From a virus: DNA of 32,210 nt. Positions within the stretch are counted from its first letter, which is position 1, and every line of letters starts with the position of its first letter. This document shows, in pieces, positions 17,310 through 25,245 of the stretch. A program made the translations under genes and the position numbers. The stretch spans positions 1-32,210 of the IMG/VR virus record IMGVR_UViG_3300010297_000040. One strand, 5' to 3'. The notes beneath the pieces are model-generated. The model searched no databases. It was not told the DNA's origin and worked only from the letters and a program-made list of their open reading frames with translations.

Positions 17310-18386
17310 ATGAGTCGGCTGTACGAATCCTCCACCGACTACGAAGAACACATAACGTACGCCGGAAACACCGTAGAACAAGACTACGACAACCCCGACT
17401 ACCTATACGACCGGGAACAACTCACCTACGAAGGCACCACCGCCAACGTCGCACAAGGCTACGCATCCACAGCCCTGACGTATTCTACGAATACGACCGG
17501 CTACAACGGGTCACGCACACTCGACACCACCGCTACCGGAACCGGCACCGGCAGCTCCACAACCATAGGTGTTCGCATAGCGTTCCGCACCGCCACAGGT
17601 GACGGCACCGGCACCTCAACAGCAACAGGTTTACACGTCGCCCCACGCACAGCAACCGGCGACGGCACAGGAACCTCTGCTACAACCGGCCTACATATTG
17701 CGCCACGCACCGCCACAGGCAGCGGAACAGGCACATCCAACAACGCCATCCTGCACAAACTATTACGCACCGCATACGGCAGCGGAGGCGCAAGCACCGG
17801 AGACAGCGCAACCGGACTACACATCGCACCCCGAACAGCAACCGGCGAGGGTGACGGAACCTCTGCTGTTGTCCAGGTACGCACCACGTTCGCTACAGGC
17901 AGCGCGTCAGGGGCAGGCACCTCAACTGCGATCGGTGTCCATATTGCTCCACGCACCGCTACAGGCTCAGGTGACAGCACCCAAACCGCCAGCGGACTAC
18001 ACATCGCCCCACGCACAGCAACCGGAACAGGAACAGGCACAGCCACCTCCATCGGCGCACGCTTCGTGTTCCGTGAAGCAAGCAACACCGGCAACGGAGC
18101 AGACATCCCAGCCACCTGGACAAAGAGCTTCATCTTCCGGCCACCCGTCGAAGCCGACTTCCCGTGGGCAAACTACCATTCCGCAACCCCAGCAAACCGG
18201 CTGTTCTCACGGCTCACCCCCGGCGAACGCCGACTCAACGTCTACAAACTCAGCGACGGAACCTACACCTCAATAGATCCACGCAACGACAACGCTGTCG
18301 TCAAAATCTATTTCGGTTCACACGAAAACTTTGTGACCGCAGAAGAAAAAGCAGACCTAGTAGCAGCAGGATACGATGTGACCTGA
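17310..18386 (+). CDS. Repeat-rich virion protein (GLHIAPRTATG repeats)
   Basis: The protein has 358 residues. Residues ~65-255 consist of about nine imperfect 19-23 residue repeats with consensus GLHIAPRTATGxGxGTS, so likely a regular beta-solenoid or fibrous shaft. The C-terminal ~80 residues (RRLNVYKLSDGTYTSIDP, then FVTAEEKADLVAAGYDV) form a compact domain repeated in the next gene. The coding strand is strongly A/C-rich here, unlike the T/G-rich stretch at 13425-13960. A fibre, spike or baseplate role is likely from location and repeats. No catalytic motif is visible. Confidence 0.6.
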   Translation: MSRLYESSTDYEEHITYAGNTVEQDYDNPDYLYDREQLTYEGTTANVAQGYASTALTYSTNTTGYNGSRTLDTTATGTGTGSSTTIGVRIAFRTATGDGTGTSTATGLHVAPRTATGDGTGTSATTGLHIAPRTATGSGTGTSNNAILHKLLRTAYGSGGASTGDSATGLHIAPRTATGEGDGTSAVVQVRTTFATGSASGAGTSTAIGVHIAPRTATGSGDSTQTASGLHIAPRTATGTGTGTATSIGARFVFREASNTGNGADIPATWTKSFIFRPPVEADFPWANYHSATPANRLFSRLTPGERRLNVYKLSDGTYTSIDPRNDNAVVKIYFGSHENFVTAEEKADLVAAGYDVT

Positions 18387-18673
18387 TGGCAACATTCACA
18401 CCACCCACCGACAACCTTCACCACTTCTCAGATTTTGATGTGGATATCCCGTGGAACGAAGAACAACGGTTAGCGTTCCGGTTCCTACAGCACTACCGGC
18501 CAAACCCCCGTGGACGAAACATCTACAAACTTGATGACGGCACCTATGTAGAATCAGAACCGTCAGATATGTCAACAGTTATCCACACCTATCAAGGGGG
18601 TCACGACCATGAAGTTTCCGCTACCGAAGCGGCAAGTCTTACTGCTGCGGGTTACGGCGACTATATTTCGTGA
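18386..18673 (+). CDS. Small protein sharing the C-terminal domain of its upstream neighbour
   Basis: From the ATG at 18386 (TGATG overlap) the protein is 95 residues. Residues ~45-93 (RNIYKLDDGTYVESEP, then TYQGGHDHEVSATEAASLTA and AGY) align with the end of the 358-residue protein upstream. It therefore looks like a stand-alone copy of that domain, with a different ~40-residue N-terminus. A longer in-frame reading exists upstream but would run through the previous gene. A domain with this periodic NVYKL-DGTY pattern may be an attachment module. Confidence 0.6.
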   Translation: MATFTPPTDNLHHFSDFDVDIPWNEEQRLAFRFLQHYRPNPRGRNIYKLDDGTYVESEPSDMSTVIHTYQGGHDHEVSATEAASLTAAGYGDYIS

Positions 18674-18942
18674 CTATGAAACATCGTGAAGTACATCCAA
18701 CGCTTGATATTGAAGGCTGTTTCGGCTGTCGGATTGCGGGCGTTTCGTTCGCAGCGTCATCAATGCCGTCCCGAAAGATCGAAAATAATCGTATTGAAGC
18801 CACAGAACGTCAATGGTCTAAAGACATGGATGCCTATAAGCGGCTCAAACAGGACGGTTTGCAACCAGCCAAAATTGATGGGGCGAGGGAAATCGAGCAG
18901 AAAGCTACCCACCGCTCGCAGGTAGAGACTGGCATTCTGTAG
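18670..18942 (+). CDS. Conserved small phage protein of unknown function
   Basis: This 90-residue protein starts at GTG in a GTGA overlap; an ATG at 18676 is an alternative two codons in. It contains a GCFGCRI motif near the N-terminus, then RQWSKDMDAYKRLKQDGLQP and IDGAREIEQKA. I have seen this order in small proteins of many actinophages, always unannotated. The two Cys could bind metal but only one CxxC is present. It closes the fibre operon, with the next start preceded by a separate -10 box. Confidence 0.6.
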   Translation: MTMKHREVHPTLDIEGCFGCRIAGVSFAASSMPSRKIENNRIEATERQWSKDMDAYKRLKQDGLQPAKIDGAREIEQKATHRSQVETGIL

Positions 18943-18948
18943 TACAAT
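18943..18948 (+). promoter_or_regulatory. Leaderless-type promoter (-10 TACAAT)
   Basis: TACAAT starts at the base after the stop codon at 18940-18942 and is 6 bases from the ATG at 18955. That places the expected transcription start at or within a base of the ATG. No Shine-Dalgarno sequence is present in between. This is the usual geometry of leaderless mRNAs in Actinobacteria. No -35 consensus is visible. Confidence 0.45.
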
Positions 18949-18954
18949 TAGCGC

Positions 18955-19212
18955 ATGGCTGTGTATCAGGGCAAGAACGTGGAGTTGGATTCTCCTCGTC
19001 GTATCCGTAAGGGTGAACCTGGTTATGGCCGCAAGAAGTCTGTCGTGTATGTGAAGGACGGTTCACGGGTTAAGAAAGTTATGTTTGGTGATCCGAACAT
19101 GAAGATCAAGAAGCAAGATCCTGCCCGTAAAAAGTCGTTTGATGCACGCCACAACTGCGATAGTCCGGGTCCTAAAACACAGGCACGCTATTGGAGCTGC
19201 AAAGCATGGTAG
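18955..19212 (+). CDS. Small basic conserved phage protein
   Basis: This 85-residue, strongly basic protein contains KKVMFGDPNMKIKKQDPARK and ends with ARHNCDSPGPKTQARYWSC. This FGDPNM plus RHNCD plus YWSC order is one I recognise as a widespread small family in marine and freshwater phages, without known function. Two Cys and two His residues could form a metal site. It appears to be translated from a leaderless message and opens a run of four tiny Lys-rich genes. It overlaps the next gene by seven bases. Confidence 0.65.
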   Translation: MAVYQGKNVELDSPRRIRKGEPGYGRKKSVVYVKDGSRVKKVMFGDPNMKIKKQDPARKKSFDARHNCDSPGPKTQARYWSCKAW

Positions 19213-19367
19213 CAAAGAAAGCGTTTTGGGATAAGCCAAGCCCTGTCAAAAAGTCAAAGGGTTTGTCTGATGTCCAGAAGAAAGCAGCGAAAGCCCGTGC
19301 TGCGAGAGCTGGCCGTCCGTATCCGAATCTAGTTGATAATGCTTGGGCATCAAGAAAGAAGAAGTGA
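19206..19367 (+). CDS. 53-aa Lys/Arg/Ala-rich protein
   Basis: This very basic protein (MVAKKAFWDKPSPVKK at the start, AKARAARAGRPYPNLVDN later, KKK at the end) resembles short conserved phage proteins containing a GRPYPNL motif. The ATG at 19206 lies in a seven-base overlap. DNA or RNA binding is possible from charge only. Function unknown. Confidence 0.55.
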   Translation: MVAKKAFWDKPSPVKKSKGLSDVQKKAAKARAARAGRPYPNLVDNAWASRKKK

Positions 19368-19368
19368 C

Positions 19369-19503
19369 ATGGCACATTACGGTGGCGTTTACATGAAGAA
19401 GAAGGGCGGAAAGTCCGCTCAGTCAAACGGTCCTGGTTCCAAGTCGTTTGGTCCTGCCTTGTCTACGGCAGAATCAAAAACGAAGAAGGGCAAGAAACGC
19501 TGA
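19369..19503 (+). CDS. 44-aa Lys/Gly-rich protein
   Basis: The protein is MAHYGGVYMKKKGG at the start and ends in KTKKGKKR, with a Ser/Gly-rich centre. The ATG follows the preceding TGA by one base and the TGA overlaps the next ATG. It is probably disordered and highly cationic. Its reality is supported by perfect spacing in a run of similar genes. Confidence 0.5.
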   Translation: MAHYGGVYMKKKGGKSAQSNGPGSKSFGPALSTAESKTKKGKKR

Positions 19504-19607
19504 TGCCGATGAAAAAGAAGAAGGCTCCTGCTGGCTACCATTACATGCCGAACGGGAAGTTGATGAAAGATTCGGCACATAAAGGTTCGGGTAAGAAGAA
19601 GAAGTGA
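19503..19607 (+). CDS. 34-aa Lys-rich protein
   Basis: The protein starts with MPMKKKKAPAGYHYMPNGKL and ends in KKKK. A GYHYMP-[DN]-G motif flanked by Lys runs recurs in tiny genes of environmental phages that I have seen. It is coupled on both sides (TGATG, then GTGA with the connector-like gene). Function unknown. Confidence 0.5.
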   Translation: MPMKKKKAPAGYHYMPNGKLMKDSAHKGSGKKKK

Positions 19608-20485
19608 CTACAGCAGGTCAACTTATTGACCGTGTTGCTGGCGAACTGCTGGCAGGAACGGTAGAAGAACGCAACAAACTTGCGACAGGTGTTGACGCGT
19701 CCGCAACCACGTTGACGTTCACCTACCAGCTGTCAGGTTTGCGTGAAGGCTCAATGTTCGAGATCGGTTCAGAACAGTTTTATGTGTGGACAACAAACTC
19801 GTCCGCCAAATCTGCTGTAGTGGAACGTGGCTTCAACGGCACCACCGCAGCATCCCATGACGCTAACGACATTACGACGGTGAACCCACGGTTCCCTCGG
19901 TCACGAGTGTTGCAACAGTTAAACGCCGACCTAGCAGATTTGTCATCACCGTTAAACGGCCTGTTCCAAGTTAAAACTGTTGATATTGCTTACAACGGTA
20001 GCGACCGCATGGTGAACATTACTGGTGCGACCGACATCCAAAACCTGATTGATGTCCGATACCGTTACCTGTCTGACGACTACCCAATTATTCGCGATGT
20101 TCGTTTGCTGTCTGATATGCCGACCTCCGATTTTGCGTCAGGGTTCGCGTTAGCGTTCGATTCGTATGTCCGGTCAGGCACCATCCGTGTCGTGTACCGA
20201 GCACCGTACGGATCGTTCAGCGCAGAGTCCGACACCGTTGCCGATGTTGGCGGTTCCGACTATCTGGATGACGTGCTGGCGTTAGGCACACAGATGCGTT
20301 TGATGGCTGGCCGTGAAGTGAAACGCAACTTCACCGAATCACAGGGCGATACCCGTCGAGCAGAAGAAGTGCCGTCTGGTGCTGTAGCGAACTCAATGCT
20401 GCAACTACAGCGTTTGCGTCGTGACCGTGTGATGGCCGAAGCTGCACGTTTGAACCGTCAGTATCCTTTGCGTATCCGAAAGTAG
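19604..20485 (+). CDS. Probable head-to-tail connector/adaptor protein
   Basis: This 293-residue protein starts at GTG in a GTGA overlap. Residues ~1-110 match a pattern seen in neck proteins of environmental phages: GQLIDRVAGELL, then LREGSMFEIGSEQFYVW, VERGFNGTTAASHD and VNPRFPRS. A helical segment with many Asp/Leu follows, and the C-terminus is Arg-rich and helical. It precedes a large propeller-like tail protein, as adaptor genes precede nozzle genes in short-tailed phages. The role is inferred from pattern and position; a baseplate protein is an alternative. Confidence 0.55.
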   Translation: MTTAGQLIDRVAGELLAGTVEERNKLATGVDASATTLTFTYQLSGLREGSMFEIGSEQFYVWTTNSSAKSAVVERGFNGTTAASHDANDITTVNPRFPRSRVLQQLNADLADLSSPLNGLFQVKTVDIAYNGSDRMVNITGATDIQNLIDVRYRYLSDDYPIIRDVRLLSDMPTSDFASGFALAFDSYVRSGTIRVVYRAPYGSFSAESDTVADVGGSDYLDDVLALGTQMRLMAGREVKRNFTESQGDTRRAEEVPSGAVANSMLQLQRLRRDRVMAEAARLNRQYPLRIRK

Positions 20486-20491
20486 GCGGCG

Positions 20492-22339
20492 ATGTCGCTG
20501 ATAACTTACACCACGCCGTTCACGGGTGGACCGTCGTTTTACACAGGTATTTCTGGTGCCTCCGATTTGGTGCCACACATTTTTCCGGTCGCTATTGATG
20601 GCCGCCCGTACATGCTGGACACTGCGTCTGGCCGGTATGCCCGCACGTTTGAGGCACGGTTGAGGGATTCGGTTGACCAATCTGATATTCCTGGTGAGGC
20701 TGCGATTAACCCGCAGGGGTTGTGGAGGCGTGGTCAAACGTCTTGGCATTTCGGTTTCAACCAGAAGTATGGGGACTTGCCTGACAGTAATGTTGAACAG
20801 TTTGAGGCTTCGTTGGGTGTGGATGTTTGGACTGAGGGCGAACTCACGTTATTGAACGATGTGAAGGTGTCGTTGTCTACGTCTGCCACGAACCTGTTTT
20901 TGGCTGTTGTTCGTGACGAGCTGTGGTGTACGGATGGCTCAAATGTGAAGTACACGACTAATCCGTATGCTACGTCTCCTACTTGGACAACGATTTCTGG
21001 TACGGGCACGATCCGTGACATGGACTCAACCGGTTCAGATGCTTACATAACTGTTGCTGGTACAGGCAGCACGCAAGGGTTGCGTAAGATCGACGGGTCA
21101 ACGCATTCTCTCAGCACGGTTTCGTACGGCCCAGAGTTCGGTGCGCTCAAGTATGTGAAGGGCCGACTGTTCATTGCTAATAACGGGTCAAGCGAAATGT
21201 ATGTTGACCCAACGTCACCGAATCCTTCGGCTTTCTACACTCATACCGACGCCAATTTCCGTTGGGTTGATTTCGCTGCCGGTCAGAACGCGATCTATTG
21301 CGCTGGTCGTTCTGGCGAAAGGTCGTTGATTTACAAGGTGACGATCCAATCAGACGGCACCCTAGACACACCGGTCGTCGCCGCAGAACTTCCAGTCGGA
21401 GAACGCATCTACAGCATGTCCGGCTACCTCGGCTACGTCCTCATCGGCACCAACGAAGGTTTGCGATACGCCACCGCAGACGCCGACGCCAACCTTGTCC
21501 TCGGACAAACCATCGCAGGGACAAACCCGATCCTGTGTGCCGAGGGCTACCAACAATACGTTTGGGTTGGTGTCACCGATTACACGGGGGATTACACGGG
21601 GCTTGGCCGTATCGACCTGTCACATTATGTTGACGTGAACGTCCCTGCCTCAGCTCCCGACCTGATGTATGAAGGTCAGGGCGATGTGCAAAGTGTTGCC
21701 ACGTTTGACTCGAAGCGGGTGTTCACGGTGTCGGGTGTTGGTGTGGTGGTTGAGGACACAGCGAGCCTGATGTCTTCTGGCTACTGTGAGACTGGTACTT
21801 GGCGTTGGGGTATTCCTGATCCCAAGTTTTTGGCGTTCTTTGACCTTGAATATGAGGCGTTGAACGGCAGTATTGACGTAGATTACGCTTATGACGGCGG
21901 CAACTATGAGCGTCTTGGCACAGCAAACGCGCAAGGTGGCTCGTTAACTTCTTTGTCTGGTTTAGATGAAAAGTTCCGGCAAGCCAAATTTAAAATCACG
22001 TTGAACCGTGACACCGTTACCGCATCTGAGGGTCCTGTGCTGGCACGTTGGCAGGCGAGAGCTGTGCCTGCACCGTCACGTTCCGAGTTGTTCCAGGTGC
22101 CGGTGTTGTTGCATCAACGCATCAACCGTTTCAACCGGGAATACAACGTGGATGTTGAGTTTGAGTTGAACAAACTGCGGGATCTTATCCATAATCCTCG
22201 TGTTATCCAATACCAGACAGGCACGTCAGTCTACAAAACTATTGTTGAGAGTGTAGAATGGGTTCCTGTCGATCAACCTAACGACGACTATATTTTTGAT
22301 GGTACTGCAACGGTGACGTTGCGGTCGCTTGTGGAGTAA
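20492..22339 (+). CDS. Large beta-propeller-like tail protein (candidate nozzle)
   Basis: The protein has 615 residues. From residue ~130 to ~440 it shows repeated short strands with blade-like spacing (KVSLSTSATNLFLAVVRDEL, LKYVKGRLFIANNGSSEMYV, YSMSGYLGYVLIGTNEGL, QQYVWVGVTDYTGDY), consistent with a beta-propeller. Residues ~455-615 form a beta-sandwich-like end with RINRFNREYNVDVEFELNKL. Position after the adaptor suggests a tail nozzle or hub. Around 21350-21560 the codon usage switches sharply to A/C-ending and then returns. Exact function is inferred. Confidence 0.55.
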   Translation: MSLITYTTPFTGGPSFYTGISGASDLVPHIFPVAIDGRPYMLDTASGRYARTFEARLRDSVDQSDIPGEAAINPQGLWRRGQTSWHFGFNQKYGDLPDSNVEQFEASLGVDVWTEGELTLLNDVKVSLSTSATNLFLAVVRDELWCTDGSNVKYTTNPYATSPTWTTISGTGTIRDMDSTGSDAYITVAGTGSTQGLRKIDGSTHSLSTVSYGPEFGALKYVKGRLFIANNGSSEMYVDPTSPNPSAFYTHTDANFRWVDFAAGQNAIYCAGRSGERSLIYKVTIQSDGTLDTPVVAAELPVGERIYSMSGYLGYVLIGTNEGLRYATADADANLVLGQTIAGTNPILCAEGYQQYVWVGVTDYTGDYTGLGRIDLSHYVDVNVPASAPDLMYEGQGDVQSVATFDSKRVFTVSGVGVVVEDTASLMSSGYCETGTWRWGIPDPKFLAFFDLEYEALNGSIDVDYAYDGGNYERLGTANAQGGSLTSLSGLDEKFRQAKFKITLNRDTVTASEGPVLARWQARAVPAPSRSELFQVPVLLHQRINRFNREYNVDVEFELNKLRDLIHNPRVIQYQTGTSVYKTIVESVEWVPVDQPNDDYIFDGTATVTLRSLVE

Positions 22340-22341
22340 CT

Positions 22342-23316
22342 ATGGCTAAGACACGCAGATCGTATACAGGGGCTTCGGTTTCTACGATTACCCAATCAGA
22401 TATCAACGCGTCTGGCACGTCCAGTTTCACTGTCGAATCAGCTACGAATTGGCCGTATGGTGCTGACCCGTTTTATGTGGTGTTGTCTCCTGGTACTGCT
22501 TCTGAAGAAAAGATACTGGTTACTCGGACTAACGCGGGTGATACGACGTTAAACATTTCGTCTGATGTTGTTCGTGGTTTGGACGGTACGTCTGCGGTGG
22601 CGCATGGTTCTGGTGCGACGGTGTATCCGGTGTTTACCGCGGTGGATGCTGACGAGGCTAACGAGCTGGCTTCGATGTGGGAAGCAAAGGGTGACATTGT
22701 TTCGCATGGTGCGTCTACGTTTGCTCGTTTGGCGGTTGGTTCTGATGACACGGTGTTGATTGCTGATGCTTCTGCTTCGTCTGGTTTGGCGTGGGGTCAG
22801 GTTGATACTGCGAATATCGCTAATGATGCGGTGACGAACGCAAAGATTGATGCTGGTGCTGTTGGCACTACAGAGCTTGCTAATGATGCGGTGACAACTG
22901 CGAAGATTGCTGCTGGGGCAGTTGGCACTACAGAAATCGCTACCGGGGCTGTTGAGTACGACAATTTAGATAGCGTTGTGCAGTTGAAGTTCCCGCAGGG
23001 AATTGTGGGTAACTTGTCGGCAAGCGGTGCTTATACATCGGACGCTTTGAGAGATTCTGTAACGGTTACAGCGACTAACCGTCTTATGATGATTGTTGTC
23101 GAAGCCGACGATGTGACCCAATGGGAAGTAAGAAGGAGCGGCGCAGGGACTTTGATTCGTACCGACAAAACCAACCAATATAATGTTTTTGGTTCTGGAA
23201 CAGTTCGGATGTGGGCGCAATCGTCAAACACGACTTACGAATTGTGGAACTACGGAAGCACAAACGGTTTTGGGGCTTCGGGTGTCGCTTACATTGTTGA
23301 TCTTGGGCCATCGTGA
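22342..23316 (+). CDS. Tail fibre-like structural protein
   Basis: The protein has 324 residues; ATG at 22342 with GTGGAG upstream. Residues ~150-215 contain short repeats of the AVTNAKIDAGAVGTTELAND type, a typical trimeric shaft repeat. The N-terminal ~110 residues are beta-rich (GTSSFTVESATNWPYGADP, LDGTSAVAHGSGATVYPVF) and resemble the phage virion module in which a Gly-x-x-HxxG pattern precedes a fibre. The C-terminal ~110 residues form a unique beta-rich tip. It differs from the three fibres at 13787-17022. Confidence 0.65.
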   Translation: MAKTRRSYTGASVSTITQSDINASGTSSFTVESATNWPYGADPFYVVLSPGTASEEKILVTRTNAGDTTLNISSDVVRGLDGTSAVAHGSGATVYPVFTAVDADEANELASMWEAKGDIVSHGASTFARLAVGSDDTVLIADASASSGLAWGQVDTANIANDAVTNAKIDAGAVGTTELANDAVTTAKIAAGAVGTTEIATGAVEYDNLDSVVQLKFPQGIVGNLSASGAYTSDALRDSVTVTATNRLMMIVVEADDVTQWEVRRSGAGTLIRTDKTNQYNVFGSGTVRMWAQSSNTTYELWNYGSTNGFGASGVAYIVDLGPS

Positions 23317-23380
23317 TTCATCTCATGTCTAGCATCGTCAACCCGCACCTCGCAATCAACTTCCAAATAAAGGCACACTG

Positions 23381-24106
23381 ATGGCAAAACGTAGATACAC
23401 CGGATACGACAAAACCGCAAAGCGTAAGCGGGCAGGTTTAGAGAAACTTGTTGACCTTCTTGAAGCCGAGTTCGGTTTGTGGAACAACGGTACTTACGGT
23501 GTTCGAGCGAAGCGTGGCAAGTCGTCCTCCAATTTAAGTGTTCATTCGACGGGCCGCGCCAGTGACATTTCTTGGCGTGGCGCACCGTACAAGGGTTCAG
23601 GTAAGTATGAGGATGCTTGCCGCATGATGGACTTCCTCGTAGAGAACGCCGATGTGTTGGAGATTGAAGCGGTGTTTGATTATTACCCGAAGCCACATGG
23701 CCGTGGCTGGATGTGTGACCGTGACGCATGGAGAGTGTACGACCGGAAGGCGTTCTCTGGTTCACCTGGCGGTGATTGGGTGCATATCGAAATTTCAAAT
23801 AAGTATGCCGATGACCCTGACTATTACGAGCAGAAGATGGCTGAACTGTTGGGAGGCAAGAAGCCTGCCCGCAAACCAGCCGCAAAGAAAGCTGCTGCTC
23901 CTGCGTATCCTGGCAAGTCGTTGCGTAAAGGCTCAAAGGGTGACGACGTGAAACTGGTACAGGAAAAAGTCGGTGCCTATGTTGATGGCGACTTCGGTAC
24001 CAAAACAGAGAAGTCTGTGAAAGCATGGCAGGCTGACAACACCGCATGTTGCGGTCCAAGTGACGGGATCGTTGGTCCTAAAACTTGGGGTTGCATGTTT
24101 GGCTGA
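23381..24106 (+). CDS. Endolysin: M15-type peptidase plus peptidoglycan-binding domain
   Basis: This 241-residue cell-wall hydrolase has two domains. Residues ~15-150 carry a VanY/M15-type zinc site: H55 and D62 in SVHSTGRASDI and H135 in DWVHIE. It probably cuts peptide cross-links. An Ala/Lys/Pro linker (residues 158-178) joins a C-terminal PG_binding_1-like repeat (KGDDVKLVQEKVG, DGDFGTKTEKSVKAWQ, DGIVGPKTWG). There is no signal peptide, so export would depend on the small membrane proteins just downstream. It opens the lysis cassette. Confidence 0.85.
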   Translation: MAKRRYTGYDKTAKRKRAGLEKLVDLLEAEFGLWNNGTYGVRAKRGKSSSNLSVHSTGRASDISWRGAPYKGSGKYEDACRMMDFLVENADVLEIEAVFDYYPKPHGRGWMCDRDAWRVYDRKAFSGSPGGDWVHIEISNKYADDPDYYEQKMAELLGGKKPARKPAAKKAAAPAYPGKSLRKGSKGDDVKLVQEKVGAYVDGDFGTKTEKSVKAWQADNTACCGPSDGIVGPKTWGCMFG

Positions 24107-24108
24107 CG

Positions 24109-25245
24109 GTGCGCCGTGGCCTTCTTACTTGCAGCCAGCTTGCTCTGGCTTCATTGTTTGTCGTCGCTGTGTTTGCTCCGTTGTCTGCGTTTGCGGACTC
24201 GGTGACAATCACTGAAGAAACCGACATCTTTTTCACTGTTGACGAGCAAAGCCTCGTCGTGATTTACGGCAACAGCAATCAGCCCTGTGAGTCTGCGACT
24301 GTTGACCCGTATCTGTGGCTGTATGACGGCAAAGACACGCTGATCGCATACGACGACGACGGCAACTTCAACGATCAAGACCAGTGTGTGTCAGCGAAAC
24401 TGTATGTGACGTTGGACGCTGGTGATTACCGTCTGCGGGCAGGCTATTACCCTGAGCAGTTGGGGCTTGGAAATACCCCTGAGTGGGGTGACGGAACGTA
24501 CGAGCTGTTGTCTGAGATAAACTTGTCTACAACTACTACATCTAGTACAACTACAACAACGACAAGCACGACAACCACTACATCTAGTACGACGACAACG
24601 ACATGGCCTTCTACCACGACAACCACCACCTCGGTTCCTGCACCGGCACCGACAACTGTCCCTTCCTCTACGACGACAACCACCGACGCAACCACCACCA
24701 CTACGATCCCAACGACTACTACATCGCCGTCAACCACCACGATCCCAACGACCACTACTACGTCAAGTACAACAACGACGACGATCCCGCCGACTACTAC
24801 GTTGTCACCGACGACAACATCATCATCGACAACAACGGTCGCGCCTACCTCGACGACTTCAACTATCCCGCCGACTACAAGTACGACAAGCACAACAGTC
24901 GCAGCAACCACAACTTCGACGACCACGACGACAACAGTTGCGCCCACGACGACTTCTTCGCCATCTACGACTACATCAAGCACGACGACGGCTGTATCCA
25001 CCACTACACAGCCCACCACGACTGTCCCCACAACAGTTGCAAGCCCGCCACCGCCACCAAATGACGCACCCGTGGCAGAGAAACAAGTTTTCGAGGAACA
25101 AGTAAATATCTATTCCACCCCCGGATATGATGACTATGTGCCTGCTGGTTCAACCGTTGATGTCGCTACCCGCCGCACAGTGACCGCCGCATCTGTCATA
25201 ATAGGAAGTGTCCCGACCGTGATGTCCCGCAGGAGACTCAAATGA
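24109..25245 (+). CDS. Exported protein: PPC-like domain plus long Thr-rich stalk
   Basis: The protein has 378 residues from the GTG at 24109; an in-frame ATG at 24085 lies inside the endolysin gene and would hide the signal peptide. Residues 1-29 are a textbook signal peptide (Arg-Arg start, hydrophobic core, cleavage after AFA). Residues ~30-135 resemble a bacterial pre-peptidase C-terminal (PPC) jelly-roll: PYLWLYDGKDTLIAYDDDGN, then LYVTLDAGDYRLRAGYY. Residues ~140-310 are an almost pure Thr/Ser tract with occasional Pro, Val and Ile. The last ~65 residues end in a mildly hydrophobic segment and SRRRLK. It is probably exported or surface-attached. Its role, perhaps envelope disruption or cell-surface binding, is unknown. 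Confidence 0.65.
   Translation: MRRGLLTCSQLALASLFVVAVFAPLSAFADSVTITEETDIFFTVDEQSLVVIYGNSNQPCESATVDPYLWLYDGKDTLIAYDDDGNFNDQDQCVSAKLYVTLDAGDYRLRAGYYPEQLGLGNTPEWGDGTYELLSEINLSTTTTSSTTTTTTSTTTTTSSTTTTTWPSTTTTTTSVPAPAPTTVPSSTTTTTDATTTTTIPTTTTSPSTTTIPTTTTTSSTTTTTIPPTTTLSPTTTSSSTTTVAPTSTTSTIPPTTSTTSTTVAATTTSTTTTTTVAPTTTSSPSTTTSSTTTAVSTTTQPTTTVPTTVASPPPPPNDAPVAEKQVFEEQVNIYSTPGYDDYVPAGSTVDVATRRTVTAASVIIGSVPTVMSRRRLK
24526..25050 (+). repeat. ACN-rich microsatellite-like tract
   Basis: About 520 bases made mostly of A and C with interspersed T/G. They encode a Thr/Ser run in the exported protein. Codons vary freely among ACA, ACC, ACG and ACT, so selection appears to act on protein composition, not on a DNA repeat. 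Such tracts can change length by slippage or recombination. Confidence 0.7.

Noticed and set aside
17520-18060. Possible CRISPR array
   Set aside because: The repeats are imperfect, in frame and encode a continuous protein, with no constant repeat or unique spacers.
17501-18133. 210-residue Val/Pro/Ala repeat frame on the - strand
   Set aside because: It is the antisense of the GLHIAPRTATG repeat gene; the repeats explain the lack of stops.
17599-18276. 225-residue +2 frame rich in Gln, Pro and Ala
   Set aside because: It is frame-shifted within the repeat gene, has no ribosome site and low-complexity composition.
23289-24059. 256-residue open frame on the - strand opposite the endolysin
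   Set aside because: It is the antisense of a clear M15/peptidoglycan-binding gene, is His/Arg/Ser-rich and has no recognisable motif.
24447-25031. 194-residue Val-rich open frame on the - strand
   Set aside because: It is the mirror of the Thr tract (ACN read backwards gives NGT, mostly Val and Gly), so its composition is an artefact.
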